From Lactobacillus gasseri ATCC 33323 = JCM 1131 (GTDB lineage Bacteria > Bacillota > Bacilli > Lactobacillales > Lactobacillaceae): 64,000 nucleotides of DNA. The position numbers and the translations under genes are program-made. Below, piece by piece: positions 8,239 to 16,729 of this stretch (positions within the stretch are counted from its first letter, which is position 1; each line of letters begins with the position of its first letter). The notes under the pieces were generated by a model. That model was not told where the DNA came from. It did not search any database and saw only the letters and a list, made by a program, of their open reading frames with translations. The stretch is taken from positions 1,364,001 to 1,428,000 of the forward strand of contig NC_008530.1 in NCBI RefSeq assembly GCF_000014425.1, read 5' to 3'.

Positions 8239-9183
8239 CTACAAATATCTATTTAAAAAATCTTTGACTTTTTTCTGATACTGAGCAGGCCTGGTTGCAA
8301 ATGATTTTGCATGTTTAGCACCTGGTACAACCCATAGTTCTTTTTTACCTTTAGCTGCTTGGTAATTCTTATATACCATTTGGGTTGGAACAAAGGTATC
8401 TTTTTCTCCATGAATAAAGAATATTGGTCGCCTATTTTTTGCAACTTGTTTGATACTACTACCATCCCCTAAAAAGTATCCAGCTCTCAGTCTAGTAATT
8501 CCGCTTAACACTTCGACTAATGGAAAACGTGGAAAGGCTGGTAAATGGTACAAGTCCACCGCTTCATGTTCAACCTCGTCTTTAACATTAGTATAACCAC
8601 AATCTTCAATATAGGCTTTGACTTGTTTGGGCATTGCCAGTCCACTTGCCATCATGGTTGTTGCTCCTCCCATACTGACACCGAAGATGACGATTTTACT
8701 GTCAGAGCCATTTTTTTGAATAACTTCTTTAGCCCATTTTTTAATGTCTACTTTTTCACGCCAGCCATATCCAATATAGTTTCCTTCACTTTGTCCATGC
8801 CCACGAGCATCAGGTAACAAAGTATTATAGCCCAGCTTATGAAACATGGCTGCATAAGATCCCATTGTGTCTTTATTATTCATAAAGCCATGTAAAATAA
8901 TTACCGTCTTTTTAGAATTTGCTACCGGAATATAATTTGCATCTAGCTTTAAATTATCATCAGCTGATTTCATTACCCATTTTTGTTTATGAGCATTTTG
9001 ATACCATTTTTTCTCCTTGTAAAGCGGATCAGTCTTTACTAACTTTGTATCATTATTAATAAACGACTTATGACCTGGAACAACAGCAACCTGATAAAAA
9101 TATAGACCTGCAATTATAAAAATACTACAAACTGCTAAAATAGAGATAATAATAATTTTTATTTTCTTACTTTTTATCTTCAT
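8239..9183 (-). CDS. membrane-anchored alpha/beta hydrolase (serine hydrolase, YqkD-like)
   Basis: A 314-residue protein with an N-terminal Lys-rich stretch and one hydrophobic segment (residues about 9-30), so the catalytic domain is probably extracytoplasmic. The alpha/beta-hydrolase core shows oxyanion-region LHGFMNN, the DARGHGQSEG strand, nucleophile Ser170 in GVSMGG, an Asp in HGEKDTFVP and the His in GAKHAKSF. This fits the S33-like/YqkD group annotated as putative hydrolases; the substrate is unknown. It is monocistronic, with its own terminator. Confidence 0.85.
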   Translation of the reverse strand: MKIKSKKIKIIIISILAVCSIFIIAGLYFYQVAVVPGHKSFINNDTKLVKTDPLYKEKKWYQNAHKQKWVMKSADDNLKLDANYIPVANSKKTVIILHGFMNNKDTMGSYAAMFHKLGYNTLLPDARGHGQSEGNYIGYGWREKVDIKKWAKEVIQKNGSDSKIVIFGVSMGGATTMMASGLAMPKQVKAYIEDCGYTNVKDEVEHEAVDLYHLPAFPRFPLVEVLSGITRLRAGYFLGDGSSIKQVAKNRRPIFFIHGEKDTFVPTQMVYKNYQAAKGKKELWVVPGAKHAKSFATRPAQYQKKVKDFLNRYL

Positions 9184-9258
9184 TGGGAGACCTCTGTTTC
9201 AAAAATATAATCTATATTATCTCTAGTAAATATAGAAATCAAGAGTTGGTGAAATATT

Positions 9259-9555
9259 ATGTATCTAGATGATCTTTTAACTATAATTTCTGATCTTCAT
9301 CCAAGCTTGGAGTTTTTTTATCAAACCAGTAAATCTGGTCCCTCATACCCTATCAGTAAAATTCAAGTCGAAGGCGATCAATGTTTATTATTTACCGGAA
9401 AAAAGGCCAAAACAATTGCCCAAATCATGCAACTGCTCGGTAAATTGAAGTCTGCTCATATTCCCGTATATGTTTATTTAAATAATTCAAATAAAAAAGC
9501 CAAAGTTTTTGGTGTGCAAATTAATTTAGAAAAGGGACAAGCATATACACTATAA
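9259..9555 (+). CDS. small hypothetical protein, 98 aa
   Basis: A soluble 98-residue protein with no motif I recognise. It reads as alternating beta strands and one helix (TIAQIMQLLGKLKSA). It is divergent from the hydrolase gene and ends just before a strong terminator shared with the convergent HAD gene. The start ATG follows GTTGGTGAA. Its separate promoter space and terminator argue that it is a real gene despite its size. Confidence 0.6.
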   Translation: MYLDDLLTIISDLHPSLEFFYQTSKSGPSYPISKIQVEGDQCLLFTGKKAKTIAQIMQLLGKLKSAHIPVYVYLNNSNKKAKVFGVQINLEKGQAYTL

Positions 9556-9564
9556 GGCTATGAA

Positions 9565-9597
9565 AAAAGAATGAGGCCACCATGACCTCATTCTTTT
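9565..9597. terminator. bidirectional terminator between convergent genes
   Basis: AAAAGAATGAGG (9565-9576) pairs with CCTCATTCTTTT (9586-9597). The A and T flanks work in both directions. The right arm overlaps the stop codon of the HAD phosphatase gene at 9596. Confidence 0.85.
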
Positions 9598-10408
9598 AAT
9601 TTTTATCCAGATATTTATTTAAGACCTGCAATACACCATTATCGTTATTGCTAGGAGCAAGATATCTGGCATGTTCTTTCGCAATTTCCATGCCATTTTC
9701 CATCGCATAACTATACTTAGCAAAATCAAGCATTGCAATATCATTACCACTATCACCAAAAGCAATCAAATCTTCACTGGTCAAATTAAAACGAGCAAGC
9801 AGATTTTTTAATCCAGTAGCCTTATTAATTCCATATTTAACTGCATCTATGGCTACTGGATTAGAAGCAAACGTAGTGACAAGATTTCCATATTGCTCAT
9901 TAAAATCTCGCTCAATAGTTTTTGCAATTTTACTATCATAGTGAAAAGTTAACTCAATAAAAACGTCATCGGGTAAATCCTGCCAGTCACTGATTTCAGT
10001 ACTTTTTTTAGCAAAATATTGCAAAAACTCTTTATCCTTTGCAGGCGCTTCAGTTCCAATATAGGCTTTTTTTCTACCGTAAGCCATTGTTGCCATACTG
10101 CCATATTTATCATGGACAAAATTAATTAAATCGATAGCTTGTTGTTTACTTAATCCTTCAACAGCAACTTCTTTTCCTTCGACAATTAATCTAGAACCAT
10201 TAGCAGTTACAAAATCCATTCGATCAATAAATTCTGGAAAATCATTTTTTAGACGAGCAAATGGTCTTCCACTAGCTACAATAAACCTAATATCATGTTT
10301 TTCGAGTTTAGTTAAAACTTGATCAAATAATTGATGATCATAACTTCTCTGATCATTCAAAAAAGTTCCATCCATATCAACAGCAACAGCTTTAAAAGGA
10401 ATTTTCAT
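9596..10408 (-). CDS. Cof-type HAD-superfamily phosphatase
   Basis: The 270-residue protein has HAD motif I at the N-terminus (AVDMDGTFLND, with nucleophile Asp and acid/base Asp), motif II in FIVASGRP, the Lys of motif III in DAVKYGINKATGL, and motif IV in IAFGDSGNDIAML. The large C2B cap between motifs II and III places it in the Cof/YidA group of sugar-phosphate or FMN phosphatases. The substrate cannot be predicted. It follows the MFS gene by 12 bases and is probably co-transcribed with it. Confidence 0.9.
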   Translation of the reverse strand: MKIPFKAVAVDMDGTFLNDQRSYDHQLFDQVLTKLEKHDIRFIVASGRPFARLKNDFPEFIDRMDFVTANGSRLIVEGKEVAVEGLSKQQAIDLINFVHDKYGSMATMAYGRKKAYIGTEAPAKDKEFLQYFAKKSTEISDWQDLPDDVFIELTFHYDSKIAKTIERDFNEQYGNLVTTFASNPVAIDAVKYGINKATGLKNLLARFNLTSEDLIAFGDSGNDIAMLDFAKYSYAMENGMEIAKEHARYLAPSNNDNGVLQVLNKYLDKN

Positions 10409-10420
10409 TTTTTCTCCTTA

Positions 10421-11590
10421 CTAACGACGGCTCAGGGCACTATTCAATTTCTTACGATAGACAAAATAAATAATTAAAATTATTGGCACAATCACTAATA
10501 AGACAGGATAAAAGTAATCTGGAGCTAAATTTTGAGCGGTCACGCCTCCGATCATTGGACCAGTTGCCATTCCAATATCAAGTCCAAGATAAAATGTCGA
10601 ACTAGCTAAGCCTTGTTCTTCAATTGGGGCTAACATCAAAGCCGTTGATTGATTAACCGAATAAATAACTCCATAACCAATTGAAAGCATGATAGCAGCT
10701 AAGCCCATTAACCAGTTATTAACCATAAAACTAGCAATAATTAAAAATAAAATCATTGCTATTAGGCTTAGCCAAAACCAAAATCCAAAGCGAATTAAAT
10801 CGAAATATTTTTTCAAACCAATTCTAATCAAGAGTAAAGCAATTGCATAAATAACAAAAAAATAACCTACCGCAATTGAAAAATGTTGTCTTTCAACATA
10901 AACGACAATATCAGCTTGAGTAATAAAATATGGAATTGCAAAGAAAGTAGTTAACAAAGCAATAGGAATAGCATCTTTTTGAATAATCTTAATTTTTCTT
11001 TTCTTACTACTATTAACCTTAGGCTTAGCATGGTTTCCAACAAATTGGATAGAAATAATCATTAAGATTGCAGCAACTACAGCAAGCCAAAGGGCAGACT
11101 TATAACCAATAACTTTATATAGATTAATCGCTAAAGCAGGCGCAAGAGCCATCGCTAAAGCATTCATCAAACCATAAAAGCCCATTGCTTCCCCAACATG
11201 ACTACGCGGAACTAGAAATGCTAGCCAAGTTGTCATACAAACAGTTGCTAAAACAAAGCCAGTACCGTTAATTAATCTAAAAATTAGCAACCAATTACCT
11301 GAAGGTGAGAAGCAATAACCTGCAACCCCAATCAAAATTAATACTCCGCCAATAAACGATAAGCTATACTTTGAAAAGCGATCAGTTAAGTTACCAGCTA
11401 CTGGACGTAAAAACATTGACACTACACTCATAATTCCGGTTATAATGCCAGCAAATACTGCACTGGCACCTAAACTGATTGCATAGCCATTAATTAGCGG
11501 CGTTACAAACATTACTGAAAACATAAAAAAGAAAGACGCTGCCATAACTAAAATAACGTCTTTAGTATAAATCGATTGCTTCTTTTCCAA
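10421..11590 (-). CDS. MFS transporter, 12 transmembrane segments
   Basis: The 389-residue membrane protein has about 12 hydrophobic helices. A DRFSKYS loop after helix 2 corresponds to the GxxxDRxGRR motif of the major facilitator superfamily, and the two halves are joined by a basic loop (SSKKRKIKIIQK, around residue 195). Drug:H+ antiporter-like members look similar, but no substrate-specific residues were recognised. It lies upstream of the HAD phosphatase gene in the same orientation. Confidence 0.85.
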   Translation of the reverse strand: MEKKQSIYTKDVILVMAASFFFMFSVMFVTPLINGYAISLGASAVFAGIITGIMSVVSMFLRPVAGNLTDRFSKYSLSFIGGVLILIGVAGYCFSPSGNWLLIFRLINGTGFVLATVCMTTWLAFLVPRSHVGEAMGFYGLMNALAMALAPALAINLYKVIGYKSALWLAVVAAILMIISIQFVGNHAKPKVNSSKKRKIKIIQKDAIPIALLTTFFAIPYFITQADIVVYVERQHFSIAVGYFFVIYAIALLLIRIGLKKYFDLIRFGFWFWLSLIAMILFLIIASFMVNNWLMGLAAIMLSIGYGVIYSVNQSTALMLAPIEEQGLASSTFYLGLDIGMATGPMIGGVTAQNLAPDYFYPVLLVIVPIILIIYFVYRKKLNSALSRR

Positions 11591-11645
11591 TCGCTTAACC
11601 CCTCTCTAACATACCTCTTAACTTTATCACATTTTTCATCCAATC

Positions 11646-11676
11646 AAAAAAGCCAGTTGAAATTACTCAACTGGCT
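11646..11676 (-). terminator. glnA terminator
   Basis: On the minus strand AGCCAGTTGA pairs with TCAACTGGCT across a six-base loop (11651-11660 with 11667-11676), followed by a T run. It lies 20 bases after the glnA stop. Confidence 0.88.
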
Positions 11677-11696
11677 CAATTATCTTTTTTAGTTAA

Positions 11697-13034
11697 TTAA
11701 TATCCCATGTAACGGTCTCTTTCCCAATCAGAAACTGATTGATTATATTTAGACCATTCAAGATTCTTAGAATCAATAAAACTTTGAGTTAAATGTTCAC
11801 CTAAAGCTTTTTGAATTAGTGGATCAGCTTTAAATGCCTTAACAGCATTATGCAAAGTAGATGGAAGTGGCTTAATACCACGTTCAGCTCTTTCTTCTTC
11901 AGACATTTCAAAGACGTTAGAAGTAATAGGTGCCATTGGTTTCTTTGCTTCCTTAATACCATTTAAACCAGCACTTAAGCATGCTGCTAGCAAAAGATAT
12001 GGGTTAGCTGTTGGGTCAGCTGAACGCATTTCAAGACGAGTATTAATTTCTTCAGCATCCGGAATTCTAACAAGTGGCGAACGGTTCTTTGAAGCCCATG
12101 AAATATAAACAGGTGCTTCAAAGCCAGGAATAAGACGCTTATATGAGTTAACAGTTGGATTACCAATTGCTGTAATTGCGCGAGCATGTTCCAAAATACC
12201 GTTTAAGAAGTAAAGAGCAGTATCTGATAAGTGGAATTCACCATCTTTATCATAGAAGACATTCTTACCGTCCTTAAACAAAGACATGTTAGTGTGCATT
12301 CCGTTTCCTGCTTGACCTTCTACTGGCTTAGCCATAAATGTGGCATATAAACCATGCTTTCTTGCTACTTCACGTACAACCATCTTGAAAGTTTGAACAC
12401 GGTCAGCAGTAGTCAAGGCATCATCAAATCTGAAGTCAATTTCTTGTTGACCGTCTCCTACTTCATGGTGAGCTGCTTCAACTTCAAAACCAATGCTCTC
12501 TAATGTTTCAACAATATCACGACGGCATCTTGCACCCTCATCATCAGAAGTCATATCAAAGTATGAAGCATGATCAGGAACTTCAGTAGTCCAATTACCA
12601 TCTTCACCTAACTTAAATAAATGGAATTCTGCTTCAAAACCAATATCAAAATCAGTAAAGCCCATGTCATTCATTTCTTTAAGGATACGCTTCAAGTTAT
12701 TTCTTGGATCGCCTTCAAATGGTTCACCATTAGTCTTATGAACAGAACATACTAAACGACCAATCTTTCCTCCCTTTTCATCTCCCCAAGGCAAAACTGC
12801 CCAAGTTGAAAAGTCAGGGTATAAAACCATGTCACTTTCTTCTAGACGAACAAAGCCATCAATTGAAGAGCCATCAAAACGGATATCGTTAGTTAAAACT
12901 TTATCTAATTGACTAGTTGGAACTTCAACAGCCTTAGAAGTTCCATTAATATCAGTAAAAGCTAATCTTAAGAAACGAACATCGTTATCTTTAACACTCT
13001 TTTTAATATCTTCTGCAGTAATAGTTTTACTCAT
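11697..13034 (-). CDS. glnA: glutamine synthetase, type I
   Basis: This 445-residue class I-alpha glutamine synthetase makes glutamine from glutamate, ammonia and ATP as a dodecamer. Diagnostic segments are [16 protein letters not shown] near residue 55, the GFEAEFHLF glutamate-binding strand, [23 protein letters not shown] (ATP site), and NRSPLVRIP. The short form without the adenylylation-loop insertion is typical of Firmicutes and usually feedback-inhibited. ATG at 13034 is chosen; an in-frame GTG three codons upstream overlaps the AGGTG ribosome-binding site. Lactobacilli commonly have glnR next to glnA, but here the upstream neighbour is miaA. Confidence 0.96.
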   Translation of the reverse strand: MSKTITAEDIKKSVKDNDVRFLRLAFTDINGTSKAVEVPTSQLDKVLTNDIRFDGSSIDGFVRLEESDMVLYPDFSTWAVLPWGDEKGGKIGRLVCSVHKTNGEPFEGDPRNNLKRILKEMNDMGFTDFDIGFEAEFHLFKLGEDGNWTTEVPDHASYFDMTSDDEGARCRRDIVETLESIGFEVEAAHHEVGDGQQEIDFRFDDALTTADRVQTFKMVVREVARKHGLYATFMAKPVEGQAGNGMHTNMSLFKDGKNVFYDKDGEFHLSDTALYFLNGILEHARAITAIGNPTVNSYKRLIPGFEAPVYISWASKNRSPLVRIPDAEEINTRLEMRSADPTANPYLLLAACLSAGLNGIKEAKKPMAPITSNVFEMSEEERAERGIKPLPSTLHNAVKAFKADPLIQKALGEHLTQSFIDSKNLEWSKYNQSVSDWERDRYMGY

Positions 13035-13238
13035 TGTACACACCTATTCTAAAGGATTACACCTGTTCCAAGCGATTGGTATAGTCCTTAAAAATCTATT
13101 AACTACTTGTGCTAATGCACACTGAAAACAATAACAAACTAGATTGGTCTCGTCAATCAGTATTAATATTTTTTTAGATATATTTTAAACTGTTTGTTAT
13201 GAATATACCAGTAATATCCTATCATAACCATAACTTTT
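13035..13238 (-). promoter_or_regulatory. glnA 5' region with small hairpins, regulator site not resolved
   Basis: A 195-base non-coding stretch between miaA and glnA. On the minus strand it contains TGTGC-atta-GCACA and GATTG-acgagac-CAATC inverted repeats. I looked for a GlnR/TnrA box (TGTNA-N7-TNACA) and found none that fits. Confidence 0.35.
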
Positions 13239-14159
13239 TTATTTATTTAAAAAACTTTTTATTTCATTTAAAGCTCTCTCTGACACCTCTTTATCTTGTA
13301 AAGGATCTAACCAGACAACAGATAATTGATGCTTAAAATATGTCAGCTGACGTTTAGCATACTTTCGTGATGCTTGTTTTAGTTTATTTACACATTCATC
13401 AAGCGTTTTTTCACCCGAGAAATATGGAAAAAACTCTTTATAGCCGATCGCTTGAATTGCTTGATGCTCACGAGCACGGTTGTCATAAACAAATTTTGCT
13501 TCTTTAAGTAAGCCAGCATTCATCATTTTATCGACACGTTTATTGATTCGCTGATAGACTTCTTCTCGATTACTATTTAAACCAATAATCAAGGCATCGT
13601 ATCTAGGAGAAATTTGGGCTTGCTGCTGACTAAATAACTTACCTGTTCGACTAATTACAGTTAATGCTCTAAGAGTTCGACGACTATTTTGTGGAGCTAT
13701 TTTTTTAGCAGCAACAGGATCCTTTTCATCAAGAAGTTGCCATAATTTTTCTGCACCATTGTCTTTTAAATATTTTTCCCACTTAGAATCCACACTTGTT
13801 TGATAATCACCAGGCTCACCTAATTGAAGCTTGTTTACCAAGGCATTAATATAAAAACCAGTTCCGCCAACGACTAGTGGAATAGATCCCTTAGCTGCAA
13901 TTTGATTAACAGCTTTTTTACCTTCAGCAACAAAATCTTTAACAGAATATTCATCAAAAATAGAGCGCTGATTAACCAAATAATGTTTTACTTGTCTAAG
14001 TTCTTCAGCCGTCGGCTTAGCAGTACCGATACTTACTTCTTGATAAATCTGCATTGAATCTCCAGAAATGATTTCTGCATTAATTTTCGGAGCAAGTTTC
14101 AATGCTAATTCAGTTTTTCCAATTCCAGTAGGTCCAATCAGGACAATAATTTTTTGCAT
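13239..14159 (-). CDS. miaA: tRNA dimethylallyltransferase
   Basis: The 306-residue enzyme isopentenylates A37 of tRNAs reading UNN codons, using DMAPP from the mevalonate pathway. It shows the P-loop GPTGIGKT near the N-terminus, then SGDSMQIYQEVSIGTAKP and VVGGTGFYINAL. The downstream QAIGYKEFFPY and RKYAKRQLTYFK motifs are also diagnostic. ATG at 14159 sits 8 bases after GAGG; an upstream in-frame TTG lacks this spacing. It precedes glnA, a gene order common in Firmicutes. Confidence 0.94.
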   Translation of the reverse strand: MQKIIVLIGPTGIGKTELALKLAPKINAEIISGDSMQIYQEVSIGTAKPTAEELRQVKHYLVNQRSIFDEYSVKDFVAEGKKAVNQIAAKGSIPLVVGGTGFYINALVNKLQLGEPGDYQTSVDSKWEKYLKDNGAEKLWQLLDEKDPVAAKKIAPQNSRRTLRALTVISRTGKLFSQQQAQISPRYDALIIGLNSNREEVYQRINKRVDKMMNAGLLKEAKFVYDNRAREHQAIQAIGYKEFFPYFSGEKTLDECVNKLKQASRKYAKRQLTYFKHQLSVVWLDPLQDKEVSERALNEIKSFLNK

Positions 14160-14302
14160 AAACAATTCCTCTTATTTCTTGGTATCCATTCTAACAAAAA
14201 ACGACTATTTCTTCAGACTTAATATAGCAAAAGGCTTTATCGAAATAAGAATTATTGCTAAAATTTGAGTTGATAAAATATTTTTTTAGGGAGGCATTAA
14301 CC

Positions 14303-14482
14303 ATGGCAAAGAAATTTGGTGCTGGTGTCGTAACTGGCGTTTTAGCAACTGTTGGCGCACTTGCTGCAGGACTTGCTACTTATAAGAAAAAGATAGTAGA
14401 ACCTGAACAAAAAGAAGCTGATAGAATCGAACAAAACAGAATTAAAGCCAACAGAAAGAGTTACTCAGCTCATCAAGGTTAA
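14303..14482 (+). CDS. small single-pass membrane protein, DUF3042 family
   Basis: The 59-residue protein begins MAKKFGAGVVTGVLATVGAL, one glycine/alanine-rich transmembrane helix, followed by a charged tail (IVEPEQKEADRIEQNR). This matches the DUF3042 family of lactobacilli; its function is unknown. AGGGAGG lies 8 bases before the ATG at 14303, so I reject a longer reading from an upstream TTG. It is monocistronic with a terminator shared with the convergent rhodanese gene. Confidence 0.8.
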   Translation: MAKKFGAGVVTGVLATVGALAAGLATYKKKIVEPEQKEADRIEQNRIKANRKSYSAHQG

Positions 14483-14486
14483 ATAA

Positions 14487-14529
14487 AAAAGAGAGATTAA
14501 TCCCTATAACAGAGGTTGATCTCTCTTTT
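14487..14529. terminator. bidirectional terminator after the DUF3042 gene
   Basis: AAAAGAGAGAT (14487-14497) pairs with ATCTCTCTTTT (14519-14529) across a 21-base loop. The right arm touches the stop codon of the convergent gene. Confidence 0.75.
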
Positions 14530-14926
14530 AGTATTTAGAAGACTTAGTTTGGCCATCCCATTTTTCAAAGCCATCTTTTAACCAATATACTTTTTTATAG
14601 CCTTTTTTCTGCAAAAAGCGTGCTGCTCTGACAGTTAGAGCACTTGAATCAGAATAAAGATATACTGGTAAATCTGGGCGAATTTCTTGATATTGATATT
14701 TAAACATCGTATAAGGAATGTTACGTGCTCCTAGAATATGTTCTTTCTTAAAGGGGCCTTTTTCACGTACATCAATGATTTGTGCTTTTCTCTTACCTTT
14801 TTCAAACTCTTCATTAGTTAATGCACCACCGACACGCTTGGATTGAATCCATGTCCAAAGCCAACTTAAAGCGAAAGCCAAAATGATGATGATTAAGACA
14901 ATATTGATGATCCCAAAAATATTCAT
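14528..14926 (-). CDS. membrane-anchored rhodanese-like protein lacking the catalytic cysteine
   Basis: A 132-residue protein with one N-terminal transmembrane segment (residues about 5-27) and a rhodanese domain containing QIIDVREKGPFKKEHILGARNIP. In active members the loop after the central strand carries Cys (YCQSG-type). Here it reads YLYSDSSALTVRAA, with no cysteine, so sulfurtransferase activity is unlikely. It resembles the YqhL/YibN group. It is the last gene of a run with yqgQ, the rhomboid gene and the cycloligase gene. Confidence 0.82.
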   Translation of the reverse strand: MNIFGIINIVLIIIILAFALSWLWTWIQSKRVGGALTNEEFEKGKRKAQIIDVREKGPFKKEHILGARNIPYTMFKYQYQEIRPDLPVYLYSDSSALTVRAARFLQKKGYKKVYWLKDGFEKWDGQTKSSKY

Positions 14927-14962
14927 TAATTACTTACTCCTAATATAAGAATTTCTATAGTA

Positions 14963-15193
14963 CTATAATAATCTATTACTATCTTTTGTGCTAGTTTCCT
15001 TTTCTTCTTCAATTTCATGCTCATGACTTAAAATCAACTTAGCATTCATGTATTCTTTTTTAGAAACTACGCCAGCATGATACAAATTATCTAATTCTAT
15101 TCCCATTAATTCAATATCCCATTTACGTTTACCAACATAAACAATGATATTAAACTTTTTTAGAAGTTTTTGAACATCGTGTAAATTTTTCAT
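14963..15193 (-). CDS. yqgQ: YqgQ-like protein, DUF910 family
   Basis: The 76-residue protein contains LHDVQKLLKKFNIIVYVGKR and GIELDNLYHAGVVSKKEY, the signature arrangement of the small helical YqgQ/DUF910 family. A single-stranded nucleic-acid-binding role has been suggested from the B. subtilis structure; function is otherwise unknown. It starts two bases before the rhomboid stop and lies upstream of the rhodanese-like gene, mirroring the B. subtilis yqgP-yqgQ order. Confidence 0.8.
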   Translation of the reverse strand: MKNLHDVQKLLKKFNIIVYVGKRKWDIELMGIELDNLYHAGVVSKKEYMNAKLILSHEHEIEEEKETSTKDSNRLL

Positions 15194-15195
15194 TA

Positions 15196-15882
15196 TTAAT
15201 TATTAATCACTATTCCCTGATGTAAGCAAAATACGACATAAATAATTGTAATAACTGCTGCAATAACTCTTAATTTATGATGATATTGTCTTAAATGTGC
15301 ACTACCAAAAATTATTCCCAATAGAAAACCAGATATTAAACCACCTAAATGACCTAAAATATCAATATGACTTGCAAATAAATCAAGTGCCAAATTGATA
15401 ATAGCTAAGGCTAAAGCCTGCTTTCCTAAATAATTAATTGCAGGAATTGCACGGTTAGCTAAATAAAGCGCGATAACTACTCCAAAAAGTCCAAATAACG
15501 CCGTTGAAGCACCAGCACTAACTACAGAATCACTGCCATACGCATAACTTAATAAATTGCCACCAATTCCTGACAGCAAATAGACACTTAAAAATCGCCA
15601 GTGCCCTAACAAAGGCTCCATAAATTGCCCAACGTAATAAATCATCACAGCATTAGAAGCGATATGTAGCCACCCAATGTGTAAAAATTGAGCAGTAAAC
15701 AGCCTCCACCATTGATGTTCAACAGTAACAAGCTGATTATTCATTGCACCTAAGCGAAGCAAAGTATTAATATTAGTCGATCCACCCATTATTGTTTCAA
15801 GGATAAACACAATAAAGAGCACTACTAAAATAGTATTTGTAATAAATGTGCTAGAAAATCGACCAAATTTTAATTTTTGCAT
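15196..15882 (-). CDS. gluP: rhomboid family intramembrane serine protease
   Basis: The 228-residue membrane protein has six or seven transmembrane segments. The catalytic serine lies in GASTALFGLFG (GxSxxxFG) and the catalytic histidine in DILGHLGGLISGFLLG. The conserved HIGWLHIASNAVMIYYVG segment is the rhomboid L1/TM2 region. B. subtilis YqgP/GluP is the closest named relative but has a larger N-terminal domain that is absent here. The protein would cut membrane proteins within the bilayer; targets are unknown. Confidence 0.92.
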   Translation of the reverse strand: MQKLKFGRFSSTFITNTILVVLFIVFILETIMGGSTNINTLLRLGAMNNQLVTVEHQWWRLFTAQFLHIGWLHIASNAVMIYYVGQFMEPLLGHWRFLSVYLLSGIGGNLLSYAYGSDSVVSAGASTALFGLFGVVIALYLANRAIPAINYLGKQALALAIINLALDLFASHIDILGHLGGLISGFLLGIIFGSAHLRQYHHKLRVIAAVITIIYVVFCLHQGIVINN

Positions 15883-15897
15883 CTCGTCTCCTCTTTC

Positions 15898-16455
15898 TTA
15901 TTTAACTAAAATTAACTTCTCAATCGGAATATCATGTTCTTCAACCCGCCATGTAGTTTGCTTAAAGAATTGGGCCGAATTGGCTAAGCTAAGCGTTTGA
16001 GTTGGATACTTTTCTAAAAAGCGATCGTAATAGCCACCACCAAAACCAAGACGACTATTTCTATCTAAACCGTAAGCTAGACCGGGAACAATTATTAAAT
16101 CTAAGTTATTATTCACAATAGCTTCTGAATCATGATTTTCTAAAACACCAAACTTAGTTTTAACTAATATCGTATTTTTATCATAAAGTGTAAATTCCAT
16201 CTTCCTCTTTGGCAAGCAGCGTGGGATATATACTCTTTTCCCCATCTTCCATAAAGAAGCAATAATAGGCGCTGTATTGACTTCTATCGGCATTGAAACA
16301 GAAATACCGATAGACTCTGCTTTAGTTAAAAGCGAGCTTCTAAGTAACTTTTCCTTTAAGATTTTATCTTCTGATAATTTTTGCTTACTATTCGCAAATT
16401 CAGTTAATTTCTTTATTTGTAATTTTCGTAATTCTTTTTTACTAATTAAATGCAT
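15898..16455 (-). CDS. yqgN: 5-formyltetrahydrofolate cyclo-ligase
   Basis: The 185-residue enzyme converts 5-formyl-THF to 5,10-methenyl-THF with ATP. It shows KKELRKLQIKKL at the start, VYIPRCLPKRKMEF in the middle, and the diagnostic LIIVPGLAYGLDRNSRLGFGGGYYDRFL. I place the start at ATG 16455. An in-frame position further upstream would fall inside the rpmG terminator hairpin. It is followed by the rhomboid gene after 15 bases. Confidence 0.92.
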   Translation of the reverse strand: MHLISKKELRKLQIKKLTEFANSKQKLSEDKILKEKLLRSSLLTKAESIGISVSMPIEVNTAPIIASLWKMGKRVYIPRCLPKRKMEFTLYDKNTILVKTKFGVLENHDSEAIVNNNLDLIIVPGLAYGLDRNSRLGFGGGYYDRFLEKYPTQTLSLANSAQFFKQTTWRVEEHDIPIEKLILVK

Positions 16456-16475
16456 TAAATAATATCTCTGGATAC

Positions 16476-16501
16476 AAAAAAACAACAGGAATTGCCTGTT
16501 G
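16476..16501 (-). terminator. rpmG terminator
   Basis: On the minus strand CAACAGG pairs with CCTGTTG across a five-base loop (16483-16489 with 16495-16501), followed by a run of T just after the rpmG stop. Confidence 0.82.
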
Positions 16502-16507
16502 CTTTGA

Positions 16508-16657
16508 TTACTTAGTTTCGCGGTGAAGTGTTACCTTTCTTTCAACTGGGCAATACTTCTTTAAAGCTAAACGTTCCGGATGCTTACGCTTATTCTTTTC
16601 AGATAAGTAACTTCTATCGCCACATTCGGTGCATTCAAGGATAATATGTTCTGCCAT
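16508..16657 (-). CDS. rpmG: 50S ribosomal protein L33
   Basis: A 49-residue protein beginning [20 protein letters not shown] and ending VTLHRETK, the standard bL33 pattern. CTEC supplies one cysteine pair, but the second pair is reduced to a single Cys in KYCPVERK. It is therefore probably the zinc-free (C-) type or a partial form. Firmicutes often carry two L33 paralogues exchanged under zinc limitation. GGTGG precedes the ATG. Confidence 0.93.
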   Translation of the reverse strand: MAEHIILECTECGDRSYLSEKNKRKHPERLALKKYCPVERKVTLHRETK

Positions 16658-16729
16658 CTTTTCCACCACCTACTTATTTAGTTAACTGTTAAACTATACC
16701 ATGTTTTGCATACTTTTACCAGTACTTTT

